Source of the DNA: Fasciolopsis buskii
Taxonomy: Eukaryota > Platyhelminthes > Trematoda > Plagiorchiida > Fasciolidae
Reading direction: 5' to 3'
Assembly (NCBI GenBank): GCA_008360955.1
Contig: LUCM01005623.1
Location: forward strand, 58,173-122,172
Length of the DNA: 64,000 nucleotides
The translations under genes and the position numbers were made by a program. Of this stretch, positions 48,291 to 59,107 are shown piece after piece; within the stretch, counting starts at the first letter, position 1, and the number at the start of each line of letters is the position of its first letter. The notes below the pieces were generated by a model. It made no database searches. It was not told the origin of the DNA and worked only from the letters and a program-made list of their open reading frames with translations.

Positions 48291-50280
48291 AAAACCTGAC
48301 CTTGGAGCATATATTCGTACCCAGTGCGTGCTGCCTCCTGCAACCATGGAGTGACTATGATTGGCATATCCATTCTGTATGGGTTTCATCGCCGCTGGAA
48401 AATCCCGTCAATCCCAGTTGATATCGACAGTGTTTTGTGGGGGGCTTGCGTCGGGCATATTATGGACGAACGATGACTTCGGATGCATGTGGGCCCTAGG
48501 AGAGGGACTATGGGACAGACCAGTGGGCTCCTGGCTGGGGCATGCCAGACATTGGATGTCCGATTTGATGGGTTTCGCACAATTTAGGGTTAATGATGAT
48601 AGGCTGTAATGAAGAGTACTCCAAAGCTTCTGAGTTACGTTATTACTTCCGCCTATGACGGTCTGCGTGGCGTTTAGTTGAACTCCACAGAACTGGGGTA
48701 GGTGACTGAGGGAGAGCTCAGGATTCCCCTATCCTTACGCAGTAATGATACATTCGAAGTCCCTGATAGTTCGCGTTGCAGGGGCATCTTATTATCCCCT
48801 ATTTCGATTGGCGTGAACGGTGTAAAAATAGGAATTTTTCTATTTGTCAATGAAGTCCATTGTGATACTATTATTGGGAAACTGAAAAAAACAAGGGGAA
48901 AGAGCATCCCCGGGTTCAGTTTATAGGCTTATTGCAGTGGCATGGGTAGTGCAAAATGCCCGTCACTCGAAAAATCGTGCACTTGGCCGGCAATAGTTTC
49001 CTGCGGTCCGAAACGTTGAATGACACTGCTTTGGTTAAGCGGTAAATCTATTTCCGGAGTCCTGCCAATAAGGAGTCATCAAGTGTCCAATGCCTTCGGA
49101 TTGTTAGGATCTGTGACTACTACGGAGTCCATTAAGTAAATCACACCTGACTATAGAGACTACCCCCCGTGGCTCCCAACTGACCATTGAAGTTCTGAGG
49201 TTAATTTTCAGTTTCGGTTGGTCTTATGCTGACAGCATCTAGCAAATCTGTTCTGCTTATCGGTTTTTTGAAAACCGACTAGTTTAACACCTTTAAGGTA
49301 CGATACGGGGTTTATGACGGTTGAGCACCTATTTTTTCTCCCTGCTAGCGTATGCTAACTAACCTCTAACTGGCGTAGAGCTAACTTCCTGGCCTATGTA
49401 TTTTGTGAAATTTGCGTTCAACCAGATGGCCTGTGAGAAAAATGGCAGTGAATCGGTTACAGTTGCCGTTGTAGCAGTTAGCATTCGATTTGTCACGGCA
49501 CAATTGGCTCGGAAACGGCGTTATGTGGCAATCCTTAGTCGAGTCACCCCGATCATCTTAGGTTCCAATGACTAGTTGCAATGGCAGATTCGTTAAAACA
49601 GTTGCCCCGCAAAGATAAAACGCCGAAAATCTTCAGACACAGGCTAGGTCGGATAGTTTTCAACTTAAGTTATGGAGTTAGCTGACCAATTTCAGTAGTA
49701 CGTCAGGGATTCATATTGCAGTGGGGATGTAAATCACTAAATCCAAAACCATTTTTATTTAATCTGACATAACTGTGCTCACCCAGATCTAAAAACGAAG
49801 GGACCACAACCAAATTGGCCACAGAAATTACCGCTATCCTTCATTTTATAAGATGAGATGAATTGAAGGTTATTGGGAGCGAATACCGCAGTTTGGGTGG
49901 AAATGCAAAGTTACATCATTAATGATTAGGAGTTAAAATGGTGTTTTAGATTGGTGTAGTCCGTTTACGTAGAACGGATATCTCAATCAGGGCGATGCAA
50001 GTACGTCCTGGGTGTGAGTCTGATTCAGCATTGTTTAAGCACAACGCTGCAACAGAGAAGCCGAACAAGTATATTTATGTAGCGCATTTTTAGTATTCAC
50101 GATATATCTTTCACATGATCTGACATGATGCTTCCGTTCTCCCCGCTCCAATCTTCAACACCAAATTGGCCCCTTACATATGTCAAACAGGACATTTTTA
50201 TCCGGTTCGTTGTCCCCCACTCAAGCCCAGCACGCATCCTTAAATGCTCTTAAGTTGACCTTTGCATAAGACCAAAATCA
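48291..50280. other. no supported gene
   Basis: Frames of 60-80 codons overlap on both strands (48.36-48.93 kb) without recognisable families. From 49.0 to 50.25 kb nothing is open for more than 60 codons. Confidence 0.4.
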
Positions 50281-50291
50281 GTTTGTCCTGA

Positions 50292-53200
50292 ATGCAAAAT
50301 GTTTCGCAGGGGACTACTTTAACCAGTGGCCATGAGCTCGATGATAGCCCCGTCGGTGTGACACTTGCCAATCAGTCAGTTCCCACTCCTGATGTGTCTT
50401 CCTCAAACCCGTTGTACGAAAACTGCCCTGTCTGCGAAGATCGGATTTATGGCTATCACTACTTGCTAATCTTGCAAAGGTATTTCTAAACGCACTGTTG
50501 AAAACAAAAAGAATATCACTGCCCAGATTTGAGATTTGGGCTATAGATCAGGTTCATCGAAAACGCTGTGCTTTTCGTCCATTTCAAAAATGCATTTCGG
50601 ATACCGCCTACTCTAATACTTCCAGTTACTTTCCCGGTTCGATAAGCAAACTTGAGCACGCCGATATCGGATAATCCAACAGTTCTGGACCTATCCTAAT
50701 TGATCCCGTTTGTCTTTCTCCATGAACTGTCCAGACATTCGGCAGGAATGCAACGCCAAATCTTTCGGATATAATGAGTCAAAATCTGGCAGGTATTCAC
50801 CAGCACATTTATCATCCATTCAAGCCAGCGCTCGAGAAAATGACACACGTCTGCATCCTGTCGACCCAAATTCCAATGAAAAGCAAGTCTCAATGCAAAC
50901 GGTACTGCCTTCAGTTCGAAACAGTCCCCGGCTTAATCACCGAATGACTCAGATGCCTCTACTCACGAGCACGATGCATCGCAACTGACCTCAGGTAATC
51001 GAATGAGCAGCCCCAGTCAGTGCAGTCTGTCATCAACAATTCAAAGGGCCGCACGCAACTGGACCTCAACTGCGATGTCCCTCGCCGCGGCCGCGGCTGT
51101 GGCTGCAGCTGCTTCGGCCTCTTCTTCGCATCTTGCAACGCTTTCTAGTCAAACTAGTGACGTCGAGCGTTCTATCTTGGGTCATTCGTTTAAAGCCTCC
51201 AGGGACATGTCGCAAGGGAATAACGTAAAGTCCGAATCCGACTCCAATACCACAAAATCCCCATGTTTTGGTAGAATAAACATGTCCTCGGAGCCGGTAT
51301 TAGCGCCTCTGTCTAATCCTTCTGTTGAGAAACGGACGCGACTTCTCTGCCCGGATAACCATTTCGTTCCGCATTTCGACAGCAACCGACCAGGCATGAG
51401 TACGGATACAGCCTAGCAGTTTCGATGCATAGTCAAAACTGTGGTGGGGCTATGTTTTGGAGTGACGCATCCGGCCTACAGTCCCAGAATCCGCATCTGA
51501 TGCATACACTAGTGCCTGCTGTGCAACCGAATTCTATTTTCTGGTCAGGCGGGTGACATTCAATGACCGGCGGCCCCTTCTTTCCTGGACTTCGTGATAA
51601 TAGAGCTAGTGCTGTACCAACGGCTAAGTCCCCCCAGGGCTACTGCACATCCATGCCGCCTCCACCTAGACGATCTGTATCGTTAACCTCTCCTGTCCCG
51701 TCGACCGCGCTAAATTCAGACACGGGGCTGTACGTGAGTGCCCCAGGAACTAGTGGCCCATTTTCAGTCTTGTCGTCACCCTGCTCGTCTGCCACTTGTC
51801 CAAACATTGATCTGATTCCAGCCGGGTCCTTTGGAATAGCAAGCATGTTCTACGGTCATTTGGATAAGACATGCACAAATATGTCACATGTTCCCGTATG
51901 CACGGCAGAATTTGTCATCAGCAGTGCATCAATCTCCACTAATGCACACTATGGTGTTTTGCGTCCTAATTCCGTCCTTCCGGAATTCCTAGACCGTAAT
52001 CGATCTTCTACGGCTGGTTCGCATTTGCCGAATGATGGTACCGTTGGTGCCGGCCGGGACGAAGGAGTCGATGCGGAGGAAGATAAGGACGAGTTAGACG
52101 ATGATGATGACGATGAAGACGAAGAAGCAGAGGATGAACCTGATGGCAGTCTTCACGCTGGTGGTTCACATACCAGCGGGTCAGACCAAACCCACAGACC
52201 TAAGGCAGTACACTCAGCGATAGATGAATCCGACGCAGATTCGTAAGACGGCGGTGGCGAAGAGGATGAGGATATGAAGACCGGTCTAAGTCACGACACA
52301 GCAGCGACGGACTACGGATCTGGTTCCGATCGATATAAGGAACCTTTTGATTGTCGATGTGATTCTTTAGATTATTTGGGGTACTTAGGGACTTCAACGC
52401 CAACAGCAATTACCGCGCCAAATCTGTCTGAGGTCAGTATGCATCGCATACCGTACTCGACCAAACGACCGCCGATCAGTCTGATTCAGATGTTTGCTAT
52501 TTCTGTGGAGCACGATGACAAATTGCGCGAACTGCTTGAACAATTTACTCCTCGAATAAAAAGTCATTTAGAGGAACTGGTATCGGTGAAAGACTAGCTG
52601 AATCACACCGGCACATCAACGGTGCTAAATGGATTCCGTAAAATATCAATGACAGAGGATGCCGACTCCAGTGGGGCTACTCCGTCTGATGCTAAGACTC
52701 ACACATCGGAACCGGCGTACGGTCTTGTTGGAACCGGAATGGTTCAGTTGGTTTCTGACATTGTAACTTGTGGCAGCAATGTCACGCCATTGGCGGCTTC
52801 CTCTGTACCGTCGGTCACTGTCGAATCACGGTCGTATTGGGAGCAGCTGAAGTCGAACACCATTCGCACTCTGGATCCTGAGGCTCATCAGTCGGACTCA
52901 GCCGAGAAGGGGGCACTGGCGACCACGACGGATTGTCTCATGTGCCCATTGTGTTGTCTGCTCGAAAATTGTTTGTTCTATTTGATGTATTGGATGGGAC
53001 TGACTGAAATGCTCAAGATTCTTCTAATTGCCTATAAAATGCAGCTACTAAATAGCATTTGGGGTGAAATCATCCTTCGCGAATATTTGCGTTGTTATCA
53101 CTGTTCTGAAGGTAACAACGCATTACAAGCGATCGTATTTAAGTCGCCGGCACATTACAATCAAGAGATGGTATCAATACCATGCGGTTGTCCGCTTCTA

Positions 53201-53690
53201 TCTTGCTACGTCCATCTTGCGAATCACGCGAAGTGATGGATGGTATGGTCGATTGGTTGTTGGGAGGTACCGAATTCCGGAGCCAGCTTGAAGATCTGTT
53301 GGACCAGTTTGAGCGTCTTCAACTGGATCACTAATAATTCACCTGCCTAAAATGCCTGACTTTTTTCAGTCCGGCCAAGCATGACATGGCGCTGAATATC
53401 AGTCATGATTATATGCGTCATGTTCAAGGTCGTCTCCGCCGTTATCTCCTTCGTCAATCACGTTTCACTTATGGAGTTGCGTCAACATCAATGAACAAAA
53501 AATGCGGCCCATGATACTCTTCCCCAGTGGATTCCGCATCCCGCAGATGCAAATGAGTGAAAATCTGCCAGTACGGACAGGTTTGGTGGAATATTGTTAC
53601 AGTTGGCCGAGGTAAATTACATACTGCGGTAAACCGTTCCTCGCAGTGAGATTTTCCCGCTGTTATCTTTCGCAATTAAGAGTGTTATTG
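50292..53690 (+). pseudogene. NR5/FTZ-F1-like nuclear receptor, intronless and frameshifted (processed pseudogene)
   Basis: Nuclear receptors are ligand- or orphan-type transcription factors with a two-zinc-finger DNA-binding domain, a hinge and a ligand-binding domain. Here the first finger starts CPVCEDR-YGYHY at 50,424, followed by SCKG-SKRTVENKK and, after a one-base shift, AIDQVHRKRCAF then FQKCIS to 50,600; the Cys after CAF is replaced by Arg. Decayed NKFGPMYKRDR-like sequence follows (50.68-50.71 kb), as after the DBD in NR5 receptors. The long hinge has an Ala run (51,084-51,120) and an acidic run (52.06-52.15 kb). The ligand-binding domain shows AYKMQLLNSIWGEIILREYL (about 53.03-53.09 kb), DWLLGGTEF, FTCLKCL-FFSPAK and RFGGILLQLAEV (about 53.58-53.61 kb). 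At least six stops or shifts, and no introns, argue for a dead retrocopy. Flatworm FTZ-F1 proteins have similarly long hinges. Confidence 0.8.
50424..50600 (+). other. relic nuclear-receptor DNA-binding domain
   Basis: Both zinc fingers are contiguous in genomic DNA. Coordinating residues CPVC and SCKG survive in finger 1, with small deletions around TCESC. In finger 2 CPD and KRC and QKC remain but one Cys is Arg (CGT). A stop at 50,487 ends the first frame. Confidence 0.8.
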
Positions 53691-54030
53691 TAGTATTTAA
53701 GCAAAATTAGAACCGTTTTTCTGGTTGAAAAGATCCCCAAAATTTTGATTATTAACCGTTGACCTCATCCCCCGGTGAAACTTCTGTCAATATTTTTATC
53801 AAGCCTGGACCGTCACATATTCAACTATTTTAAAGGTCTTTATGCTGCTAACCACATATTCTACCCGTCTATCGGTCTACTTTTAAGAGCAATTTTGCCA
53901 ATTGGCCTGTCTATTTGCCTTCTCACCTTCACGAGCCCGCAATTATTGACATCGTCCCGTTGTCTGTTACCAAACGTTTATAGCCTCTCATAGCCATTTC
54001 AGACGTCCTTGAATTTATGCAACCCGTACG
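53691..54030. other. spacer between the nuclear-receptor pseudogene and the CR1-like element
   Basis: No poly(A) tract marks the end of the retrocopy. A 72-codon plus frame (53,775-53,993) is hydrophobic and may belong to the 5' end of the following element. Confidence 0.4.
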
Positions 54031-54906
54031 ATGCCTTCACTAGCCGAACCAAAGCGACGTCAGCGCCGCACCGTAGTGCTAAGAAAACCCTTAAAACCCC
54101 TGATTCCCACTAAAACATGCTCAGTCCCGCTTATTGATATATTTAGTCATTCTGGTCCCATAACCTTTGATGTCTCGAAAAGACTAAGGGACCTAGAAAA
54201 CAAAGTACAACAGATCGAGGACCTGTCATTAAAACTGTCCCCATTAGTCAGCTTAATTGACCCTTCCAATGACAATAATGCCAGCAATCTGGCTGCCACA
54301 TGGTGCCTTTTTGACTCCGTAACTAAGGAAGCTCACAAACGTATTGCGTATGCAAAGAAAGCCGTTGTCTTCAATGTACCCGACCGCCTCCTACTTCCAC
54401 TGGCTCAATCTACCATTATCAGTGCTTGTAGCATTATCCACCACTCCTGTCTTTGTTCTAGGCTCCGGAAAAAATCCCCCAAGAATAACTGCCCAATTTT
54501 ATTTCAATTTCGTGATGACATTTCTGCTAAGGAGTTTGTAGCAAACAAGGCGAACATTGCTAACTATACGCCTTATAAAAATATCAAGATCTTTACGGAT
54601 AAAACTCCGTTCCAGAGAGATATATTACAGTCACTAAAGTTTACCGCGGCTTCTCAAGTTGGTGGGACTTCAGTTGTATCGGGCGCTCCCCCTCTGACCA
54701 GCGCGCTGTCAGTTCAGGTTCCTCCTAATGGGCCAAATCCCAAGCCTACTGTCAAGGTTTCAGTTAACCCACCTTCTCCCTGTGACAGTCTCCATCGCCC
54801 CACATCTCTGGCTATCCCGTGCCCGGTGACCACTACGGGGACCAAAATACAAAACCCATCGAAAACTACACCTTCAAGCAATTTGCATAACCGACCTCTC
54901 CCGTAA
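54031..54906 (+). CDS. CR1-like ORF1 protein (291 aa, truncated by stop)
   Basis: ORF1 proteins of LINEs bind RNA and act as chaperones in the ribonucleoprotein particle. This frame starts MPSLAEPKRRQRRTV, with a basic N-terminus, then a short coiled-coil-like stretch (KRLRDLENKVQQIEDLSLKL, residues about 50-70). A conserved-looking block follows: KRIAYAKKAVVFNVPDR (about 108-124) and CPILFQFRDDISAKEF (about 154-169), with the pattern of an RRM-like fold (VVFNVP and LFQF strands). The C-terminal third is Pro/Ser/Thr-rich and low complexity. It ends at TAA 54,907, but similar composition continues in broken frames to about 56.25 kb, so the original protein was longer. The RRM reading is inference. 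Confidence 0.65.
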   Translation: MPSLAEPKRRQRRTVVLRKPLKPLIPTKTCSVPLIDIFSHSGPITFDVSKRLRDLENKVQQIEDLSLKLSPLVSLIDPSNDNNASNLAATWCLFDSVTKEAHKRIAYAKKAVVFNVPDRLLLPLAQSTIISACSIIHHSCLCSRLRKKSPKNNCPILFQFRDDISAKEFVANKANIANYTPYKNIKIFTDKTPFQRDILQSLKFTAASQVGGTSVVSGAPPLTSALSVQVPPNGPNPKPTVKVSVNPPSPCDSLHRPTSLAIPCPVTTTGTKIQNPSKTTPSSNLHNRPLP

Positions 54907-56313
54907 TTACGCCACTCCGTTTCCCGTCCAATCTCTTCACCCCACAAATCTGTTAATGGTCTGTTTGAGAATGAATCCGCTGATGCCAGTGGCACCTCAC
55001 CTTCGCGTATACCTGCTGAAAAAGTGCTAATCCCTCGACATCATCTCCTTTGGTCACGACCAATACCGGTAGATCTAGGTGAAAGTCAGTCCCCTTTGCC
55101 CTTCCAACCACCTCGCAAACGTGCTCATCTTAATCTACCAAATCTGGTACCCAAGATAAAAGCACTGACGGTGTAACCATGCAGATGACTGCCGTCTCAC
55201 AGGTGTCTTCTCAGACTAATGTCAACCGCTTGGCATATACCTCACCCCAGATACGCCCTCCAGCACTTCCTCGTCCTTCCGTCAAATAACAGAATGGCAC
55301 CCAGCCAAAATCAGTTGAATTCTACAGGAAGCGCATACCAGTGACTTATTCAACTAACCACAAAACCCCGCACTTCATTGGCCATCCTGCTAATTCAGTA
55401 GGTCAACCTGTCTACACACCTCGACCGTCTGGCACTCTCGGCACACTCAACTCGAGCAAGCCATCCCGGCATGAGCTCTTCCACCAACTCGCGAAGGCCA
55501 ACTAACTGCCACCTACAACCACGAGATGATTGGTCTAATGTATTCATGCCTCCACCCTCCTTCGGTAACACAGTCGCCGCATTCCAGTATGATATTAATG
55601 CCCCTCCATAATTAGCGCCTGTCCCTTATCCTCGCTACTTACACCCACTTACTAGTCAACCATATTTGGATGAATTGCCACCGTTCCAATGCGCTTTTCC
55701 TACTCCCGAACGCCCAAATCCTCACCCCAACTACCAGTATCCTTATAACTTTGCACGATTTACCCCTGACTCCCCCCAGGCTACCTGAAAAACTGTAGAT
55801 AACTGTATTTCGCCCATTGAGCCACAACCTATCATGAGACCCATTTACCAACCCACCCTCAGCTAGAAAGTACTACTCTCCTGACTCCCACGAATTCCAA
55901 AAGTAACTCCTATTCCCAAAAATTCATGCGCATGCCTGCTAACCGGCTTTTCCTCTGGCATTTTCCAAAGCCCCCTCCCCACAAACCCCCAAGATTGCCG
56001 TGACAAGGTGACAATTTGGCCACCTAACACTATACCACCCCCACTGATACCACTTCCCCCACACTGGCATCCTCTAACAACCGGCTCACCAACTCCCAAG
56101 CTTCTTCCATCATCTTGATCTTCAGCCCACAAATCCATTAACAAAGACAGTCCTTCGCTGACCAGTATACCTAACTCTACTGAATTTACTCCCTTATCAC
56201 AGCTATGCACTATCCGAACCTCTAATGTATCCCTTGATTATTCCACCCCCGCCGAAACCACCTCTTGGATATCACGTGGACTTAAATGTTCCAGTGAATT
56301 TTCCCTACTCCTC
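54907..56313 (+). pseudogene. decayed ORF1 C-terminal region, Pro/Ser-rich
   Basis: Shifting plus frames give RPSGTLGTLNSSKPSRHELF, PPPSFGNTVAAFQYDINAPP, PYPRYLHPLTSQPYLDELPP and TPERPNPHPNYQYPYN, dense in Pro, Ser, Tyr and Asn. Repeated stops make it non-functional. It connects ORF1 to the endonuclease without an obvious spacer. Confidence 0.5.
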
Positions 56314-57201
56314 TTGAACTCCCGATCACTGACTCATAAAGTAAGGGAGCTGAGACTGTTAGCAGCTAAAAACTCTTACGATATTATTTTGGTAACAGAG
56401 ACTTGGCTAACTGACCACAGTTTCACTCCGACGTTTTCACTGGCGGGCTATACGCCCTTCCAAACCAATAGGTCAAATCGTAGAGGAGGTGGTTGCCTAG
56501 CCTACGTAAAGCAGCCACACAAAGCTTCTGTTCTTCATCACCCACTTCTTGATTCTATCCATGACACCATTTGGCTTCAGGTAAAATTACCCGAGCTCCC
56601 AATCTACATTGGATGTGTTTACCGACCACCAAATTCGAATAGTTCCGATATTTTTCGTCTAACCCAAGCCCTCATTTATCTTTCTGGTCTCCCCCCCAGC
56701 CGTAAGATAATTGCAGGTGACTTCAATGCTCCTAAAATTTGTTGGTCCTCTTTATCGGCTCCATCTACCATGCTCAACTTTGTTTCTGAAACGCACGCTG
56801 AAGGATGGACTCAGCATGTGACTACGCCCACAAGGTTACAGAATATCTTAGACCTAGTTTTTACGCATAGCACTCCTAATGTTAAGGTTTCAGTGCTAAA
56901 ACCCCTCCCTGGAAGTGACCACAAGATGGTCACGTGTAGCTTCCCTCTCCGTAACAAACCTCCCGCACCCATGTGTACCCATCATCCTGCCTCTTCCTAT
57001 ATGTCAACTCGTTGGGACGAAATCCCTGAGGCTCTGCGAACCCTTGATTGGTCCAGCTTCTTTTATCGTCTGACCCGCAGAGAGCGGCTGACGACCTTTA
57101 CGCAAAACTTCTTTTTACTATTAATCGTCTGTCCACTCCGACCACTCAACATAAACCCAAGAGGCCTAGTAGGGTTTGTCGGCTCCAGACGAAACTTCTG
57201 A
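56314..57201 (+). CDS. CR1-like ORF2, endonuclease domain
   Basis: The apurinic-type endonuclease nicks target DNA to prime reverse transcription. Landmarks in order are LLLNSRSL just before the first Met, DIILVTETWL (the catalytic Glu), RRGGGCLAYV, IYIGCVYRPPNS, KIIAGDFNAP (Asp and Asn), DLVFTH and PGSDHKMV (the SDH catalytic pair). All the expected acidic and histidine residues are present, so this domain is intact in sequence. The frame should continue into the RT, but a shift near 57,060 (at DWSSFF) moves the true continuation into another frame; the last about 50 residues of this frame are therefore spurious. The first Met at 56,314 is inside conserved sequence, so it is not the true start. 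Confidence 0.8.
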   Translation: MNSRSLTHKVRELRLLAAKNSYDIILVTETWLTDHSFTPTFSLAGYTPFQTNRSNRRGGGCLAYVKQPHKASVLHHPLLDSIHDTIWLQVKLPELPIYIGCVYRPPNSNSSDIFRLTQALIYLSGLPPSRKIIAGDFNAPKICWSSLSAPSTMLNFVSETHAEGWTQHVTTPTRLQNILDLVFTHSTPNVKVSVLKPLPGSDHKMVTCSFPLRNKPPAPMCTHHPASSYMSTRWDEIPEALRTLDWSSFFYRLTRRERLTTFTQNFFLLLIVCPLRPLNINPRGLVGFVGSRRNF

Positions 57202-58109
57202 AGGCTCAAAAAATCTTCAACAAAACGGGAGACTTCCCGCTTTTAGTACAAGTCAATCGCTTGCAACAAGAATTTCTTACGGAGTCCGAACTAAGGTTAA
57301 AAAGGCAGGAGATTCTAGCTCTTGGATCGCCCAACCCAGTTCAGAAGACTTCCCATATTTTCAAAGCTCGCTCGCAACCCAAATCCTCAACTATTCCGAA
57401 CTTCATCATATTTAATAGCTCACGCATTGAGTCCCCTGTAGATATCGCAGAAGCCTTCAATACATATTTCTCTTCTACTCTCATTAATGACAATCGGACA
57501 CACTCTGAAATCTACCCCATGTTAACTTCGGTTAAATTATCCTCCATCTCGTTCGACGTTGCTGGCATCACCAATGTGATGAAATATGCCAGGCCATCCC
57601 ACAGGCCTGGCCATGATGGCATCCCACCAGTCCTATTTCGCACCGCTGGTCCAGATCTTCCACTGCTCCTTTTAAATCCCTTCTCGCTCTCCATGTGTGG
57701 CGCTAATTTTCCGTTACAATGGAAAACCTCCATCATTGTTCCACATCACAAAAAGGGTTCCATGCATGAACCTGAAAACTTTCGCCCCATTCACCACACT
57801 ACAGTCCTATCCAGGCTTATGGAAAAGATTGTTAAAGAACAACTGGTTAATTTCCTTACTACCCACAACCTTATCAACCCCTCCCAACGCGGCTTCCTGA
57901 GGGGCCGATCCTGTCTCACCTGTCAGTTTGATTTCTTGAACTTGGTCACCCAAAGTGCCGATTCCCACCGGTCGATGCTCATAATCTTTTTAGACATGTC
58001 AAAAGCGTTTAACCGCGTTTCCCACTCCCGACTTCGGGCCATAATTGGGACTTATGGAATCTCGGCTATCATCCTGGCCTTCCAATCGATTTCAGGTAGT
58101 CAGTATTAA
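57048..58109 (+). pseudogene. CR1-like ORF2, reverse transcriptase N-terminal and palm part
   Basis: Continues the endonuclease frame after a shift near 57,060. It contains KTSHIFKA, the RPGHDGIPPVLFR block (usually GPDGIP), WKTSIIVPHHKKGS, FRPIHHTTVLSRLMEKIVKE, INPSQRGFLRGRSC and IIFLDMSKAFNRVSHSRL. Motif A normally reads FLDxSKAFD; the Asp at the SKAF position is Asn, while the first Asp is kept. The frame is lost near 58,080 where the sense continues as RFQVVSINGC in another phase. Confidence 0.8.
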
Positions 58110-58380
58110 CGGTTGTTTTCCCCAGCCCTGTGCTAGCACCAGTGGGGTCATTCAGGGAAGCGTCCTTTGTCCTCTCCTATTCCTGCTATACATCAGTGGT
58201 ATCTTTAAATTTATTCGTCATGGCGCACTTATCCTGTTCGCCGGTGACACTAAAATACTCTACTCTTTTGAGGCTGCTTTATTTAGCTCCACTATTGCAT
58301 TTATCAATGAAGATCTACAGTCTTTGGATAACTGGTATTCCAAGTGGCTTATGAAGGTCTCTGCTGACAAAAATCTCTAA
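58045..58380 (+). pseudogene. CR1-like ORF2, reverse transcriptase palm with damaged motif C
   Basis: Reads VSINGCFPQPCASTSGVIQG then SVLCPLLFLLYI, the RT motif B region, followed by ILFAGDTKI. Motif C should be FADDTKI, so one of the two catalytic aspartates is Gly and polymerase activity should be lost. It continues LQSLDNWYSKWLMKVSADK to a stop at 58,378. Confidence 0.8.
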
Positions 58381-58420
58381 TAACCTGTACGTCATGTTCC
58401 TCCGGGCTCCCTCTCCATAA

Positions 58421-59107
58421 ATGGCATGCCAGTTCTTGTATCACACATTTAACGACTTAGGGTTACCATACTCCCGCTCGTGCAACTTCCATGCGGAGGC
58501 TCACTATCAGACCGCTGTAACTAAGAGAAACGCCACAATGATTTTAAGGGCATTCCGCACTAAAGACCGCAGAATTATCACCTTCAAGTCCCATGCTAGG
58601 CCCCACCTCGAGTACTGCCCGATTATCTTTACGCATATGCGTAAAGTCGATCGAATTGCAATCGAGAATGTGCAGCTTGCATTCACTAGAAAACTCCTAG
58701 TTTCTTCATTTAGCTTAAATTACAGGGCCAGATTTGAGCTGCTTGGACTTGAAACATTGTGGCTTCGTCAAGTTAAATTAAACCTTGCACTTCTCTTTCG
58801 TCTTTGCCATATTAATGTCCACTCTACCACAAACGTCACACGCGACGCTGATAGTCCCCTTTATCCAATTTGTAGTAGATACTACTCTTTAAGAATACCC
58901 CTGACTCGACTATCGATCAGGGCTAAATTCTTCACAGTTGCTTACTCGAAACGGTGGAACAAACTCCCCAGTTCTCTGCGGTCGTGCCCAAAGTTAGCCC
59001 AGTTCAAAGCCCATCTGGCAAAGTTATTGGATGTCCAGTTCTTAATTAACCTGACACGAGCTAACATTGGACTAGACGAGCCCTACGAACATGGGATAGA
59101 ATTTTAA
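58421..59107 (+). pseudogene. CR1-like ORF2, C-terminal region
   Basis: Third phase of ORF2: YHTFNDLGL, RPHLEYCPIIFTHM, IENVQLAFTRKL, RARFELLGLETLWLRQVKLN then LALLFRLCHI, and near the end YSKRWNKLPSSLR. These are the thumb and C-terminal blocks of CR1-type elements (FxRPHLEY, RLxxLGLxxLxxRR, WNxLP). It ends at TAA 59,105 after HGIEF, probably the natural end of ORF2. Confidence 0.8.

Noticed and set aside
51182..51397. Minus-strand frame across the nuclear-receptor hinge
   Set aside because: Antisense of a region whose plus-strand reading is explained by the receptor relic.
54714..54995. 93-codon minus frame over ORF1
   Set aside because: Antisense of the Pro-rich ORF1 tail; Gly/Val-rich content is the mirror of Pro/Thr codons.
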